Source: Marinobacter azerbaijanicus
GTDB taxonomy: Bacteria > Pseudomonadota > Gammaproteobacteria > Pseudomonadales > Oleiphilaceae
Reading direction: 5' to 3'
DNA length: 64,000 bases
NCBI RefSeq assembly: GCF_030250645.1
Contig: NZ_JASSVS010000013.1
Coordinates: forward strand, 36,881 to 100,880
Shown: positions 49,175 to 58,925 of the stretch, piece after piece
Layout of the letters: each line of letters opens with the position of its first letter
Numbering within the stretch: position 1 is the first letter of the stretch
Translations under genes and position numbers: made by a program
Notes under the pieces: model-generated
What the model was told of the DNA's origin: nothing
The model's input: only the letters and a program-made list of their open reading frames with translations
Databases searched by the model: none

Positions 49175-51355
49175 TTATCCGGTTTCCAATGGGTCAACAT
49201 CGATTGCCCATCTTATGTCTCGGGGGAGTTTCATTAGGTCGAGTCCCTCGCAAAGACTTGCCAATTGTCGGTTAAGCCGCGTTCTGCTCTTTGAGACCAA
49301 TACCAGTTGGGCTCTGTGTCGATCCGCCCGCCGCGCAATGATTGCGGGCAGTGGTCCCCAGGTCTCGATATTGCTGTGCACTGCCTTCAATTTGATGTCG
49401 TCAAGCAGATTGAGGCTCATTTCCATAGTGCTTGCTTCGACGCGGAAAATTGCCATCGTCCGGTACGGGGGGAGAAGGCTGCTTTCCCGCTCGGCGAGTA
49501 GCTGGCTTGCGATTGGCAAGTAATTCCCCTGGGCAAGTGTTCCCAGCAGAGGATGGTCGCTGTGGCAGGTCTGGATCAGCACTTCGCCGGCTTTTTCCCC
49601 GCGTCCTGCCCGTCCACTGACCTGCAGCAGGGTCTGTATCAGTTGTTCAGGAGCGCGAAAGTCCACGCTGAATAATCCGCCGTCAGCATTGACCACGACC
49701 ACCAGTGTGACATTCGGGAAGTCGTGGCCCTTGGCCAGCATCTGAGTGCCCACAAGAATGCAGGGGCGCCCACTGTTCACCTTCTTGAGGATGCTCTGGA
49801 TGCTGCCCTTGCGCTGAGTGCTGTCACGGTCCACCCGTACCACGGGTGTGTCAGGGAACTGTGTTGTCAGGATATCTTCAGTCCGCTCCGTACCCTGGCC
49901 AACCGGCTTGAAGGCGTCACTGTTGCATTTGGGGCAGTGGTCCGTGGCGGCGGCCTGGAAATCACAATGATGGCAGCGCATGGCGCGGTCACGGCGGTGA
50001 TAGGTGAGCCGCGTATCGCACCGGGGGCATTCGACCATATGTCCGCAGTCGAAACACATCATCGCCGGCGCAAACCCTCTGCGATTCACAAATACCAGTG
50101 CCTGCTGGCCTTCCTGAAGACGTTTTTCGATAGCCTGCAGAGCAGGGCGGGACAATCCGCCTTCCAATGGTCGGCTGCGGATATCCAGGAGTTTTATATG
50201 AGGCGGGTTGGCGTTGCCCGCCCGCTCTTCCAGCTTCACCAGGGAATACTTGCCGGTAAGGGCGTTATGGTAAGACTCCATGGATGGAGTGGCTGAGCCC
50301 AGGATCACAGGGCAGTTGTTGAGGTGTGCGCGATAGACCGCAGTGTCCCGCCCTGAATAGCGGAAACCCTCACCCTGTTTGTAGGAGCTGTCGTGCTCTT
50401 CATCCACGACGATGGTTCTCAGGCCTGTGAAAGGTAACAACACTGCTGAGCGGGTTCCGATAAGTATGACTGGCTCGCCATTGCGGATTTTCAGCCAGGT
50501 GGACAGTCGCTCCCCATCGTTCAATGCCGAATGCCACACGGCAATGCGTGAACCGAAGTAATGCTGGAATCGGGCAACGGTCTGCGGGGTCAGGTTGATT
50601 TCCGGCACAAGCACCAGTGCCTGGTCCCTGTCGCCCAGATAATGTTTCAGGTAATAAAGGTAAAGCTCGGTTTTACCGCTACCGGTGATTCCAAACAACA
50701 GGGAAGCGGCAAAGCCGTTCTCCGGCGCAGGAAGCTGAACTGCTGCATCCAGTTGCGCCTGAGAGAGCTTCGGAATCCGGCTTCGGACTTCTTCCGGTAC
50801 GCCGGCGGGACTGGGTTGAGGCGCCTCGCAAATCAGTCCCTTGAGGTGAAGGCTCCTGATCTGCGACTGGGTGAAGCCGGCCCTAACGATCTGTTTGCTG
50901 CTTGCGCTTCCACACTGCTGTTGCAGCCAGGCCATAAGCTCTTTCTGGCGTTTGGCGTTGCCTGGCAGCGAGGCCGGGTCGCCAAAGGCCTGCCAGTAGG
51001 CCTCCTGCTTTTCTGCTGCAGGCCTTCCACGGCGAAGGGCGGGTGGCAACGCCGTAAACAGACATTCGCCCAGTGGGTGCTGATAGTAGTCGGATGCCCA
51101 GCTCAATAGCTTGAACGTTTCTGTTGGCAGTGCCGGCCATTCCTCACAGGCGGACCTCACGGGCTTGAGTGTAATGCCTTCTGGAGGTGGGGCGTCTGTC
51201 TCGACAACCAGGCCGGTGGCGGATTGCCGTCCGAATGGCACCGTCACTCGCTGCCCCTGCTGCAGTGTGATGTGGTCTGGTACCAGATAGTCAAACAGCC
51301 GCCGGATAGGGCGATTCAATGCTATGCGCGCGGTTCGGGGCACATGTGGCTCCAT
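49175..51355 (-). CDS. priA: Primosomal protein N' (PriA helicase)
   Basis: The 726-residue helicase restarts stalled replication forks by loading the primosome. It has the 3' DNA-binding N-terminus (RIALNRPIRRLFDYLVPD), Walker A in LLFGITGSGKTELYLYYLKH, the DEEH box in IVVDEEHDSSYKQGEGF, ILGSATPSMES, the zinc ribbon with CFDCGHMVECPRCD, CHHCDF and CPKC, and LIQTLLQVSGRAGRGEKAGE. ATG 51355 fits the family N-terminus; the open frame to TTG 51403 is less likely. Confidence 0.96.
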   Translation of the reverse strand: MEPHVPRTARIALNRPIRRLFDYLVPDHITLQQGQRVTVPFGRQSATGLVVETDAPPPEGITLKPVRSACEEWPALPTETFKLLSWASDYYQHPLGECLFTALPPALRRGRPAAEKQEAYWQAFGDPASLPGNAKRQKELMAWLQQQCGSASSKQIVRAGFTQSQIRSLHLKGLICEAPQPSPAGVPEEVRSRIPKLSQAQLDAAVQLPAPENGFAASLLFGITGSGKTELYLYYLKHYLGDRDQALVLVPEINLTPQTVARFQHYFGSRIAVWHSALNDGERLSTWLKIRNGEPVILIGTRSAVLLPFTGLRTIVVDEEHDSSYKQGEGFRYSGRDTAVYRAHLNNCPVILGSATPSMESYHNALTGKYSLVKLEERAGNANPPHIKLLDIRSRPLEGGLSRPALQAIEKRLQEGQQALVFVNRRGFAPAMMCFDCGHMVECPRCDTRLTYHRRDRAMRCHHCDFQAAATDHCPKCNSDAFKPVGQGTERTEDILTTQFPDTPVVRVDRDSTQRKGSIQSILKKVNSGRPCILVGTQMLAKGHDFPNVTLVVVVNADGGLFSVDFRAPEQLIQTLLQVSGRAGRGEKAGEVLIQTCHSDHPLLGTLAQGNYLPIASQLLAERESSLLPPYRTMAIFRVEASTMEMSLNLLDDIKLKAVHSNIETWGPLPAIIARRADRHRAQLVLVSKSRTRLNRQLASLCEGLDLMKLPRDIRWAIDVDPLETG

Positions 51356-51449
51356 GGGGGTGAGGGTGTCACGGTATCTGTCTATTCTGTATTCTGCCTG
51401 CAATCCGGCGTGTCCCGTGTCTGTGCGGGATGATATGACGGCTCGGGGC

Positions 51450-51478
51450 TTGCCTGATACCGTAATTGCAAGTAAGAT
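51450..51478 (+). promoter_or_regulatory. Sigma-70 type promoter of rpmE
   Basis: TTGCCT (51450-51455) and TAAGAT (51473-51478) are 17 bases apart, good sigma-70 spacing, about 130 bases before rpmE. The region is divergent from priA. Confidence 0.55.
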
Positions 51479-51607
51479 TCGCGGTCTGTTTCCGGCAGGG
51501 CATGATTGTGCCCCGTCTTCTCAATTGATTCAAACATGCGGTGCCTGACACCTGGAGCTTTTTCTGCTCCCGTGATCTGGTAGCGGCATGACCTGACGAG
51601 GTTCGCC

Positions 51608-51829
51608 ATGAAAGAAGGTATCCACCCCAAGTACGAAGAGATTACCGCTACCTGCTCCTGCGGTAACACATTCAAAACACGTTCGACTTACACTCAGGAT
51701 CTTCAGCTGGATGTATGTTCACAGTGCCACCCGTTCTACACGGGCAAGCAGAAAGTTATGGATACTGGCGGCCGTATCGATCGCTTCCAGAAGCGTTTCG
51801 GTGGTCGTATCGGCGGCAAGAAAGCCTGA
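51608..51829 (+). CDS. rpmE: 50S ribosomal protein L31
   Basis: This 73-residue protein is the zinc-containing type of L31: KEGIHPKYEEITATCSCGNT and LDVCSQCHPFYTGKQK give the C-x-C and C-x2-C ligands. It ends in a basic tail. It is single and has its own promoter and strong terminator. The position between priA and the malic enzyme gene is conserved in Pseudomonas. Confidence 0.97.
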   Translation: MKEGIHPKYEEITATCSCGNTFKTRSTYTQDLQLDVCSQCHPFYTGKQKVMDTGGRIDRFQKRFGGRIGGKKA

Positions 51830-51846
51830 TCCGGGTATCGACGTTG

Positions 51847-51874
51847 AAAAAGCGCCTTGTAAGGCGCTTTTTTT
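51847..51874 (+). terminator. Rho-independent terminator of rpmE
   Basis: AGCGCCTT/AAGGCGCT stem flanked by A and T runs, 18 bases after the rpmE stop. Confidence 0.9.
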
Positions 51875-52059
51875 ATACCCGTCGATTGCCTTATTCGCGG
51901 CAGGAATTGTGGGTGTATACGCAAAAAGCCGTATTGACTGATTGTTAATTGGCCAGACGGGCCTTGTCTGATGCGGACCTTCGCGCCATAATGTCGCGCT
52001 CCGCTGGGCTTGGTCCAGTGGTTTAATACCTCTTAAACGTGACAAACGGAACAGTGGCA

Positions 52060-53325
52060 ATGTCTCAAGATCTGAAAGAAGCAGCCCTTGAATATCACGC
52101 CAAGCCGCGGCCTGGTAAGCTGAGTGTTGAAATCACCAAGCCCACCAAGACCTCCCGCGATCTTTCGCTGGCGTACAGTCCCGGGGTTGCCGAGCCGGTC
52201 CGCGAGATCGCGAAGGACCCAGAGAATGCGTACAAATATACAGCCAAGGGTAATCTTGTGGCCGTCATTTCTGATGGTTCCGCAATTCTTGGTCTGGGCA
52301 ACCTCGGTCCCCTGGCGAGCAAGCCGGTAATGGAAGGCAAAGGCGTACTGTTCAAGCGCTTTGCCGGCATTGACGTATTCGATATCGAGGTCAATTCCGA
52401 AAGCCCCCAGGCGTTTATTGAAACCGTTGAGCGGATTGCCGATACCTTCGGTGGCATCAACCTGGAAGACATCAAGGCACCTGAGTGTTTTGAGATTGAA
52501 CGGGCCTTGATTGAGAAGTGCAAAGTACCCATCTTCCACGATGATCAGCACGGCACCGCCATTGTGACGGCTGCGGGCATGATTAATGCTCTTGAGCTTC
52601 AGGGTAAGAAGATTGAGGAAGCCAAGATTGTCTGTCTCGGCGCCGGTGCTGCGGCGATCGCTTGCATGAAGCTTTTGATCAGTTGCGGTGTGCGCTCCGA
52701 GAACATCTTCATGCTGGATCGCAAGGGTGTTATCCACTCTGGTCGTGATGATCTGAACCAGTACAAGGCCATGTTCGCCAATGACACAGACAAGCGCACG
52801 CTTGACGATGCGATGGACGGTGCGGACGTATTCCTTGGTCTTTCAGGCCCGGACCTGCTAAGTGCTGAGCAGCTCAAGTTGATGGCGCCAAATCCGATCG
52901 TATTCGCCTGCTCCAATCCGGACCCTGAGATCAGCCCGGAAGTGGCACTGGCAACGCGTGATGATCTGATCATGGCAACAGGTCGGTCCGACTACCCGAA
53001 CCAGGTGAACAACGTGCTGGGCTTCCCGTTCATCTTCCGTGGTGCATTGGACGTGCGGGCCACTGCGATCAACGAAGAAATGAAAGTGGCGGCAGTCCAC
53101 GCAATCCGCGAATTGGCGAAAGAGCCGGTGCCGCAGGAAATCTGCGAAGCCTACGACGTTGCAAGCTTCGAGTTTGGCCGGGAGTACATTATTCCCAAGC
53201 CAATGGATGTGCGCCTGCTGGAAGTCGTTCCAGCTGCAGTTGCTCGTGCAGCGGTTGACTCGGGTGTTGCGCGCAATGGCTATCCTGCCCATTATCCGCT
53301 GAAGTCGATGGACGATATCATCTGA
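52060..53325 (+). CDS. NAD(P)-dependent malic enzyme
   Basis: From ATG 52060 the protein has 421 residues, the short malic enzyme type without the phosphotransacetylase domain. It converts malate to pyruvate and CO2. Motifs: DLSLAYSPGVAEPVREIA, GLGNLGPLASKPVMEGKG, the catalytic and metal stretch IFHDDQHGTAIVTAAG, the dinucleotide loop VCLGAGAAAIACMK, and FACSNPDPEISPE. An in-frame GTG at 52039 is a weaker start. Cofactor choice (NAD or NADP) is not clear. A bidirectional terminator separates it from the PBP1A gene. Confidence 0.93.
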   Translation: MSQDLKEAALEYHAKPRPGKLSVEITKPTKTSRDLSLAYSPGVAEPVREIAKDPENAYKYTAKGNLVAVISDGSAILGLGNLGPLASKPVMEGKGVLFKRFAGIDVFDIEVNSESPQAFIETVERIADTFGGINLEDIKAPECFEIERALIEKCKVPIFHDDQHGTAIVTAAGMINALELQGKKIEEAKIVCLGAGAAAIACMKLLISCGVRSENIFMLDRKGVIHSGRDDLNQYKAMFANDTDKRTLDDAMDGADVFLGLSGPDLLSAEQLKLMAPNPIVFACSNPDPEISPEVALATRDDLIMATGRSDYPNQVNNVLGFPFIFRGALDVRATAINEEMKVAAVHAIRELAKEPVPQEICEAYDVASFEFGREYIIPKPMDVRLLEVVPAAVARAAVDSGVARNGYPAHYPLKSMDDII

Positions 53326-53352
53326 TATAGCTGTTCCAGGCTTTCAGGCAAT

Positions 53353-53388
53353 AAAAAAACCGGCGGAGTGAAAACCGCCGGTTTTTTT
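53353..53388. terminator. Bidirectional terminator, malic enzyme/mrcA
   Basis: Seven A, CCGGCGG, loop, CCGCCGG, seven T between convergent genes: a classic two-way intrinsic terminator. Confidence 0.92.
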
Positions 53389-53418
53389 ATGGTTGTTAGA
53401 CAGTGTCTGCCAGAGAGA

Positions 53419-55911
53419 TCAGAAAATCTGTCTGGACAGACCTCCGTCATCTCCGTTCTCGCTGCCACCGGCAGATTCTTCCTGAGTGTCCAGGGGAGGG
53501 GGTGCATCCTCCTCTCTGAACAGTTCAAACATTGCACCTTCCTGCCCGGGGCGTGCGCGCTTACCGGTTTCAGGGTCGATGCGGATATTGACGATCCCGT
53601 TGGGTCTTGGCATCAGAGAAGGGGGCTGGCCCTCCAGGGCAACCTCCATATAATCGAGCCACACTGGCAAGGCTGTGCTAGCACCAAATTCGCGGCGGCC
53701 AAGAGGCTGTGGTTGGTCGAAACCGACCCATACCGTGGTGGCAATGTCGTGGTTGAATCCGCCAAACCAGGTGTCGCGCTGTTCATTGGTGGTGCCTGTT
53801 TTGCCACTGATATCTTCCCTGCCCAGCGCCAGGGCCCGTCTTCCCGTGCCCAGACTGATAACGTCCCGCATCATGGAGTGCAGGATGTACACAGAGCGCT
53901 CATCCGCGAGCCTTCTTGCAACACGGGCGTTGCGGTCTTCCTCGTCAATATCTTGCTGAACCTGCTCGCAGTTCTCGTCACAAAGGATAACCTTCGGTGC
54001 CTCGAACAACTTCTCATCATTGACGTCAGAAATGCTGTTTACGAGGTACGGTTCCACGTCATAGCCGCCATTTGCGATAACGGCGAAGCCACGAGCCAGG
54101 TCCATGGGAGTCAGCAGCCCGCTCCCCAGTGATAGGGAAAGGTCCTTCTGCATGTTTTCTGTGGGAATCCGGAGCTGATCCAGGTAATCAATGGTGTTCT
54201 GTATTCCGAGATCTCTCAGAAGACGCACGGAAACAAGGTTTCTTGATCGATAGAGGGCCTCCCGGAGCCGAGTGGGACCGTAGAACTGTCCCGAGGAATT
54301 CTGCGGGCGCCAAGTGGTCTCCAGCTCGGAGTCGTCGAAGACAATGGGGGCGTCGTTATAGATCGTTGCCGGCGTCATTCCCTGCTCAAGGGCGCTGAGG
54401 TAGAGGAATGGCTTGAATGTTGAACCCGGCTGCCGCTGCGCCTGGGTTGCCCGGTTGTACTTGTTCTGGCTGAAGCTGTAGCCTCCGGCGAGGGCCTCGA
54501 TGGCGCCGGTCTTGGCGTTGAGTGATATCAGCGCGCCCTGGACCTTGGGTACCTGCGAGAGGGCAACACGCCGGATCTCGGGAATCTCCATCCTTGGTGA
54601 GTCTTCACTCTCTCCTGAATCGCTCTCACCGGTTTCAGCTGGCCGCTCGGGTGTCATGATAACCATGGGTTTTACGTAGACAATATCGCCCGGTGCAACA
54701 ACGTCAGAAGGTCTTTCTGGCTCGGGACCGGTAAGATTCTCGGTCTTGTGCCGTTTTGCCCAGGTCATGGTATTGAATGCCATGACCGACTTGCCCAGCT
54801 TGCGGGCGTACAGGTCGACTTCGTTGTCTTCGTCCCGCACTTCCGTGACAACGGCAGGGACGAGTTCAGCGACCTGTGGGTAATTCGCCATCAGGTTTTT
54901 GAGGTTGTCTGGCGCCAGCTCGCTCTCTTCTACCTGACCAATCGGACCGCGAAAACCATGGCGCCGATCATACTCCTCCAGACCTCTCCTCAGTGCCAGA
55001 GTAGCTTCGCGCTGCTTTTGACTGTCCACGGTGAGTTTCACGATGTAACCATCAGTATAGGCTGCATCTCCGAAACGTCTGACCATCTCGGCTCTGGCCA
55101 TTTCCGCAACGTAATCAGCATCCACTTCGGTGGAAGGAGCGTTGAAGCTTGCCGTCAGTGGAGCGCTGGACGCCAGCTCATAGGCGTCTTGTGTGATGTA
55201 CTCAAGATCACGCATGCGGCTGAGTATCCAGTTCCTGCGAACTTCTGCGCGACGAGGGTCGGCAAGGGGGTTGTAGGCCGAGGGTGCCTTGGGCAGGCCG
55301 GCCAGCATGGCCATTTCGGCGAGTGACAGTTCGTTTACCTGCTTGTCGTAATAGACCTGTGCAGCGGCAACAATGCCGTAGGCTCGATTGCCCAGGTAAA
55401 TCTTGTTGAGGTAAAGCTCCAGAATCCGGTTTTTATCCAGTTCACGCTCAATCTGAAGAGCCAGAAGTATCTCGTTGAACTTGCGGATAAACGTCCTGTC
55501 GCGTGACAAAAAGTAATTTTTTGCAACCTGCATTGTGATTGTGCTGCCCCCGGATTGGATCTCTCCGGTCGAGACCAGTTCGATGGCAGCCCGCATCAGG
55601 CCTTTAAAGTCGACCCCGAAGTGTTCGTAGAAACGGGCGTCTTCGGCTGCAAGGAAGGCATGTAACTGAATTGTAGGGATCTGTTCGATTGTGACTGGTG
55701 CCCTTCTCTTTTCACCGAATTCTGCTATTAATTTGTCGTCTGCGCTGAAGACCCTTAAAGGGGTTTGCAGCTTGATGTCCAGGAGTTGCTCGACAGGAGG
55801 CAATCCGGGACGGAGATATAGGTAGAATCCTGACGCCACGATTGTGGCGAGACTGAATCCAGTGAGAAAAAGCCATGCAAACAGGCGAGATGTACGCAAC
55901 AAATGAGACAT
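53419..55911 (-). CDS. mrcA: Penicillin-binding protein 1A
   Basis: The 830-residue bifunctional enzyme makes glycan strands and crosslinks them outside the inner membrane. It has an N-terminal anchor (LFAWLFLTGFSLATIVASGF), the GT51 domain with AAEDARFYEHFGVDFKGLMR and SGGSTITMQVAKNYFLSRDR, an OB-like insertion, and the transpeptidase domain with QPGSTFKPFLYL (SxxK), RSRN-type SRNLV (SxN) and SGKTGTTNEQRDTWF (KTGT). The C-terminal tail is acidic and low in complexity. It is divergent from pilM, as in Pseudomonas. Confidence 0.95.
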   Translation of the reverse strand: MSHLLRTSRLFAWLFLTGFSLATIVASGFYLYLRPGLPPVEQLLDIKLQTPLRVFSADDKLIAEFGEKRRAPVTIEQIPTIQLHAFLAAEDARFYEHFGVDFKGLMRAAIELVSTGEIQSGGSTITMQVAKNYFLSRDRTFIRKFNEILLALQIERELDKNRILELYLNKIYLGNRAYGIVAAAQVYYDKQVNELSLAEMAMLAGLPKAPSAYNPLADPRRAEVRRNWILSRMRDLEYITQDAYELASSAPLTASFNAPSTEVDADYVAEMARAEMVRRFGDAAYTDGYIVKLTVDSQKQREATLALRRGLEEYDRRHGFRGPIGQVEESELAPDNLKNLMANYPQVAELVPAVVTEVRDEDNEVDLYARKLGKSVMAFNTMTWAKRHKTENLTGPEPERPSDVVAPGDIVYVKPMVIMTPERPAETGESDSGESEDSPRMEIPEIRRVALSQVPKVQGALISLNAKTGAIEALAGGYSFSQNKYNRATQAQRQPGSTFKPFLYLSALEQGMTPATIYNDAPIVFDDSELETTWRPQNSSGQFYGPTRLREALYRSRNLVSVRLLRDLGIQNTIDYLDQLRIPTENMQKDLSLSLGSGLLTPMDLARGFAVIANGGYDVEPYLVNSISDVNDEKLFEAPKVILCDENCEQVQQDIDEEDRNARVARRLADERSVYILHSMMRDVISLGTGRRALALGREDISGKTGTTNEQRDTWFGGFNHDIATTVWVGFDQPQPLGRREFGASTALPVWLDYMEVALEGQPPSLMPRPNGIVNIRIDPETGKRARPGQEGAMFELFREEDAPPPLDTQEESAGGSENGDDGGLSRQIF

Positions 55912-56124
55912 TTTTTTCTGACAACTGTTGGATATAGGTCTATCATTTGAGAAATTGCTTTAGGAAGGGGACTCCCTTCACGGGTGCAATGCTTCTCAAT
56001 TAAAGAAGAATGAGCATTGTAGACGGAAAACTGAAGAAATTCTCTTAAATAAAAAACACATATGAAAGGGCTCCGTAAGGAGTTTTCATAACCCGGTGCA
56101 TGTAACCAGGTATAGGGTGAGCGC
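55912..56124. promoter_or_regulatory. mrcA-pilM divergent control region
   Basis: The 213 bases are AT-rich and hold two inverted repeats: CAATGC...TTCT / AGAA...GCATTG (55987-56019) and TGAAAGGGCTCC/GGAGTTTTCA (56063-56088). Both genes must start here; no convincing -35/-10 pair could be fixed by eye. Confidence 0.4.
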
Positions 56125-57189
56125 GTGTTCGGATTGTTCGGAAAAAAATCCAGTGCAGTACTAGGTGTGGATATCAGTTCCAGCTCGGTCAAGCTTCTGG
56201 AATTATCAAAGCAGGGCGACCGCTACAAGGTCGAGAGCTACGCGGTTGAGCCTTTGCCGGCAAACGCTGTTGTAGAGAAAAACATTACGGATGTCGAGGC
56301 GGTGGGTGAGGTGCTTAAACGCGTTGCATCCAAGTCCCGTACCAGTGTCAAACAGGTGGCGGTAGCTGTCTCCGGTTCGGCCGTTATTACCAAGCTGATT
56401 CAGATGGATGGCGGCCTTAACGAATTCGAGATGGAAGACCAGATCACGCTGGAGGCTGACCAGTACATTCCGTATCCACTGGATGAGGTGGCAATCGACT
56501 TCGAAGTACAGGGGCCGTCGGAATCCAATCCGGATCAGGTTGATGTGCTTCTTGCTGCATGTCGCAAAGAAAATGTCGATATTCGCGAAGATGCTCTCGA
56601 GATTGCCTCGCTGACAACGAAAATCGTAGATGTGGAAGCCTACGCCCTTGAGCGTGCCTACGCGCTTATTGAGCCCCAGCTTGACTCCCAGGGCGAAGAG
56701 CTGGTCGTGGCAATTGTCGACATTGGCGCAACCATGACCACGCTCAGCGTGTTGGCGGAAGGCAGGACGGTTTATACCCGCGAACAGATCTTCGGGGGCA
56801 AGCAGCTCACGGAAGAAATTCAGCGTCGTTACGGCCTCTCACTTGAGGAGGCTGGCCTGGCCAAGAAGCAGGGTGGCCTGCCTGACGATTACGAGACCGA
56901 AGTGCTTACACCTTTTCGTGAAGCAGTCGTCCAACAGGTGGCCAGGGCACTGCAGTTTTTCTTTGGCGCAAGCCAATACAATGCGGTTGACTACGTGGTT
57001 CTGGCTGGCGGTACGGCATCTATCCAGGGGCTGACAGAAATGGTCGAAGAAAAGACAGGCACGCCGACGCTGGTTGCAAATCCCTTTGCGGATATGGCGG
57101 TAGGTTCGAGAGTGAATGCATCTTCGCTGAGTAACGATGCGCCCTCACTCATGATTGCCTGTGGGCTGGCAATGAGGAGCTTTGACTGA
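56125..57189 (+). CDS. pilM: Type IV pilus inner membrane platform protein PilM
   Basis: This 354-residue actin-like cytoplasmic protein begins MFGLFGKKSSAVLGVDISSS, followed by SSVKLLELS, VAVSGSAVITKLIQMDGGLN, LVVAIVDIGATMTTLSVL and VVLAGGTASIQGLTEMVEEK, the ATP-site motifs of PilM. It binds the N-terminus of PilN through the INLRPWR peptide. The start is GTG 56125. First gene of pilMNOPQ; its stop overlaps the pilN start by one base. Confidence 0.96.
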   Translation: MFGLFGKKSSAVLGVDISSSSVKLLELSKQGDRYKVESYAVEPLPANAVVEKNITDVEAVGEVLKRVASKSRTSVKQVAVAVSGSAVITKLIQMDGGLNEFEMEDQITLEADQYIPYPLDEVAIDFEVQGPSESNPDQVDVLLAACRKENVDIREDALEIASLTTKIVDVEAYALERAYALIEPQLDSQGEELVVAIVDIGATMTTLSVLAEGRTVYTREQIFGGKQLTEEIQRRYGLSLEEAGLAKKQGGLPDDYETEVLTPFREAVVQQVARALQFFFGASQYNAVDYVVLAGGTASIQGLTEMVEEKTGTPTLVANPFADMAVGSRVNASSLSNDAPSLMIACGLAMRSFD

Positions 57190-57752
57190 TGGCAAAGATT
57201 AACCTCAGACCCTGGCGCGAAGAACTCCGGGCAGAGAAGCAGAAGCAGTTTGTAGTCATGATTCTGGGCGCGGCCATAATTGCAGGTGGCCTTGTATTCC
57301 TCTGGAAAACCGACATGGACAATCGCATTGCCTATCAGGAATCCAGGAACGCGTACATCGAGACCGCAACAAAGCAACTGGACAAGCAGATCAAAGAGAT
57401 TGAGAACCTCAAGCGCAAGCGTGATGAGCTTCTTTCCCGCATGCAGGTTATTCAGGATCTTCAGGGCAAGCGCCCGGTTATCGTGCGAGTCTTTGATGAG
57501 TTGGTTCGCACACTGCCGGATGGCCTCTACTACACCAACCTCCAAAAGACGGGTGAGCGAGTGAATATTGTCGGTATGTCGGAGTCCAATAGCCGCATAT
57601 CGTCTCTGATGAGGCGTTTTGAAGAGTCTGACTGGTTCGATGACCCTAATCTTTCTAACGTCGCTGCTGCCGATAGTGCCCGTGCTGGCTACAGTCAGTT
57701 CAACCTGTCGGTACAGCAACAAACACCAGAGCCCGAAGGGGAGGATAAGTAA
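57189..57752 (+). CDS. pilN: Type IV pilus assembly protein PilN
   Basis: The 187-residue protein starts with the PilM-binding motif KINLRPWREELR, has one membrane helix (FVVMILGAAIIAGGLVFLW, about residues 20-38), a coiled coil and a periplasmic ferredoxin-like domain. It forms the alignment complex with PilO. The stop overlaps pilO by one base, so translation is coupled. Confidence 0.95.
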   Translation: MAKINLRPWREELRAEKQKQFVVMILGAAIIAGGLVFLWKTDMDNRIAYQESRNAYIETATKQLDKQIKEIENLKRKRDELLSRMQVIQDLQGKRPVIVRVFDELVRTLPDGLYYTNLQKTGERVNIVGMSESNSRISSLMRRFEESDWFDDPNLSNVAAADSARAGYSQFNLSVQQQTPEPEGEDK

Positions 57753-58363
57753 TGAGCCTCGCGGACTCACTCAAAAGCCTTAACGAATTTGATATTAACG
57801 ACCTGGATGTCAATAACGCCGGTATCTGGCCGGCACCTGTCAAAGCCATTGTCGTGCTTATCATTTTCGGACTGATCCTCGGTGGTGGCTACTGGTTCTT
57901 CATCAAGGATCAGTATGCCCAGCTTGAACGGGTTGAAAACACCGAGCAGGAACTGCGGAAACGCTATGAGGACAAGGCCTATCAGGTCGCCAACCTCGAA
58001 GTCTTCAAGGCCCAGATGGAAGAAATGGAAGAGACCTTTGGTGCCTTGGTAAGACAGCTTCCCAGTGAAACCGAAGTGCCGGGGCTGCTGGAAGATATAA
58101 CCAATACAGCATTGGGCAGCGGTCTTGCGCTGCAGGAAGTCAAACTGCAGGGTGAGCAGCAGCGGGATTTCTATGCTGAGCTTCCGATCAATATCCGGGT
58201 GACGGGCACTTACCATGAGCTGGCGAGTTTTGTCAGCAGTGTGGCCAGCCTGCCCCGTATTGTGACATTGCACGATTTAACGATAACACCAACTGGCGGT
58301 GATGGAGAGCAGCTGAATATGCAGGTTCTTGCACGCACCTACCGCTACCGGGCTGGAGAATGA
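57752..58363 (+). CDS. pilO: Type IV pilus assembly protein PilO
   Basis: This 203-residue protein has one membrane helix (APVKAIVVLIIFGLILGGGY), a coiled coil rich in Glu (QLERVENTEQELRKRYEDKA), and a periplasmic domain with QLPSETEVPGLLEDITNTAL and INIRVTGTYHELASFVSSVA. It pairs with PilN. A 4-base overlap leads to pilP. Confidence 0.95.
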   Translation: MSLADSLKSLNEFDINDLDVNNAGIWPAPVKAIVVLIIFGLILGGGYWFFIKDQYAQLERVENTEQELRKRYEDKAYQVANLEVFKAQMEEMEETFGALVRQLPSETEVPGLLEDITNTALGSGLALQEVKLQGEQQRDFYAELPINIRVTGTYHELASFVSSVASLPRIVTLHDLTITPTGGDGEQLNMQVLARTYRYRAGE

Positions 58364-58914
58364 GCATGGCGAGACAGCATGCGGTAAAAGCCTGGATGGG
58401 TATTTGTCTGGTATCTTTCCTGACAGCGTGTTCCCAGGGAAATGGCTTTTCTGATCTTGACAAGTTTATGGCAGAGACTCGGGCAAAGCCCCGGGGGCAC
58501 GTTGAACCTCTGCCGGAGTTCAAGGCGTACGAGGCGTTCAGTTATTCGGCCGCCGATCGGCGGTCACCTTTCGAGCCACCCATTGATGTTCAGCTCACCA
58601 TGGTTGACCAGGAGCCGGTAAGCGATGTTGAGCCTGACCTGGACCGGCCGAGAGAGGTTCTTGAAAACTTCGATCTCAAGGAGCTGTCGATGGTCGGCAC
58701 CCTGAGCGATACCTCCGGGAACCTCTTTGCCCTGATCAGGGATAACGAAGGTGGCATCCACAGGGTGCGCACAGGCAACTACATGGGACAGAACTATGGG
58801 CGGATCATCGGTGTTAACGAAACCCGGGTTGAACTGATTGAAATCGTTCCCAATGGCCGGGGCGGATGGGTCGAGCGTCCACGCTCGCTGTCGCTGGATG
58901 AGAATGAGGGCTAA
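58360..58914 (+). CDS. pilP: Type IV pilus lipoprotein PilP
   Basis: The 184-residue inner membrane lipoprotein has a signal ending LVSFLTACSQ (lipobox TAC), a long flexible part, and the C-terminal HR domain with LSMVGTLSDTSGNLFALIRD and RVRTGNYMGQNYGRIIGVNE. It links the PilMNO platform to the PilQ secretin. Two in-frame starts (58360 and 58366) exist; the first overlaps pilO. Confidence 0.95.
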   Translation: MSMARQHAVKAWMGICLVSFLTACSQGNGFSDLDKFMAETRAKPRGHVEPLPEFKAYEAFSYSAADRRSPFEPPIDVQLTMVDQEPVSDVEPDLDRPREVLENFDLKELSMVGTLSDTSGNLFALIRDNEGGIHRVRTGNYMGQNYGRIIGVNETRVELIEIVPNGRGGWVERPRSLSLDENEG

Positions 58915-58925
58915 GGAGCGGCAAT

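Noticed and set aside
53368..54132. 254-codon plus-strand frame over the PBP1A gene
   Set aside because: It starts inside a terminator and is antisense to the PBP1A transpeptidase domain.
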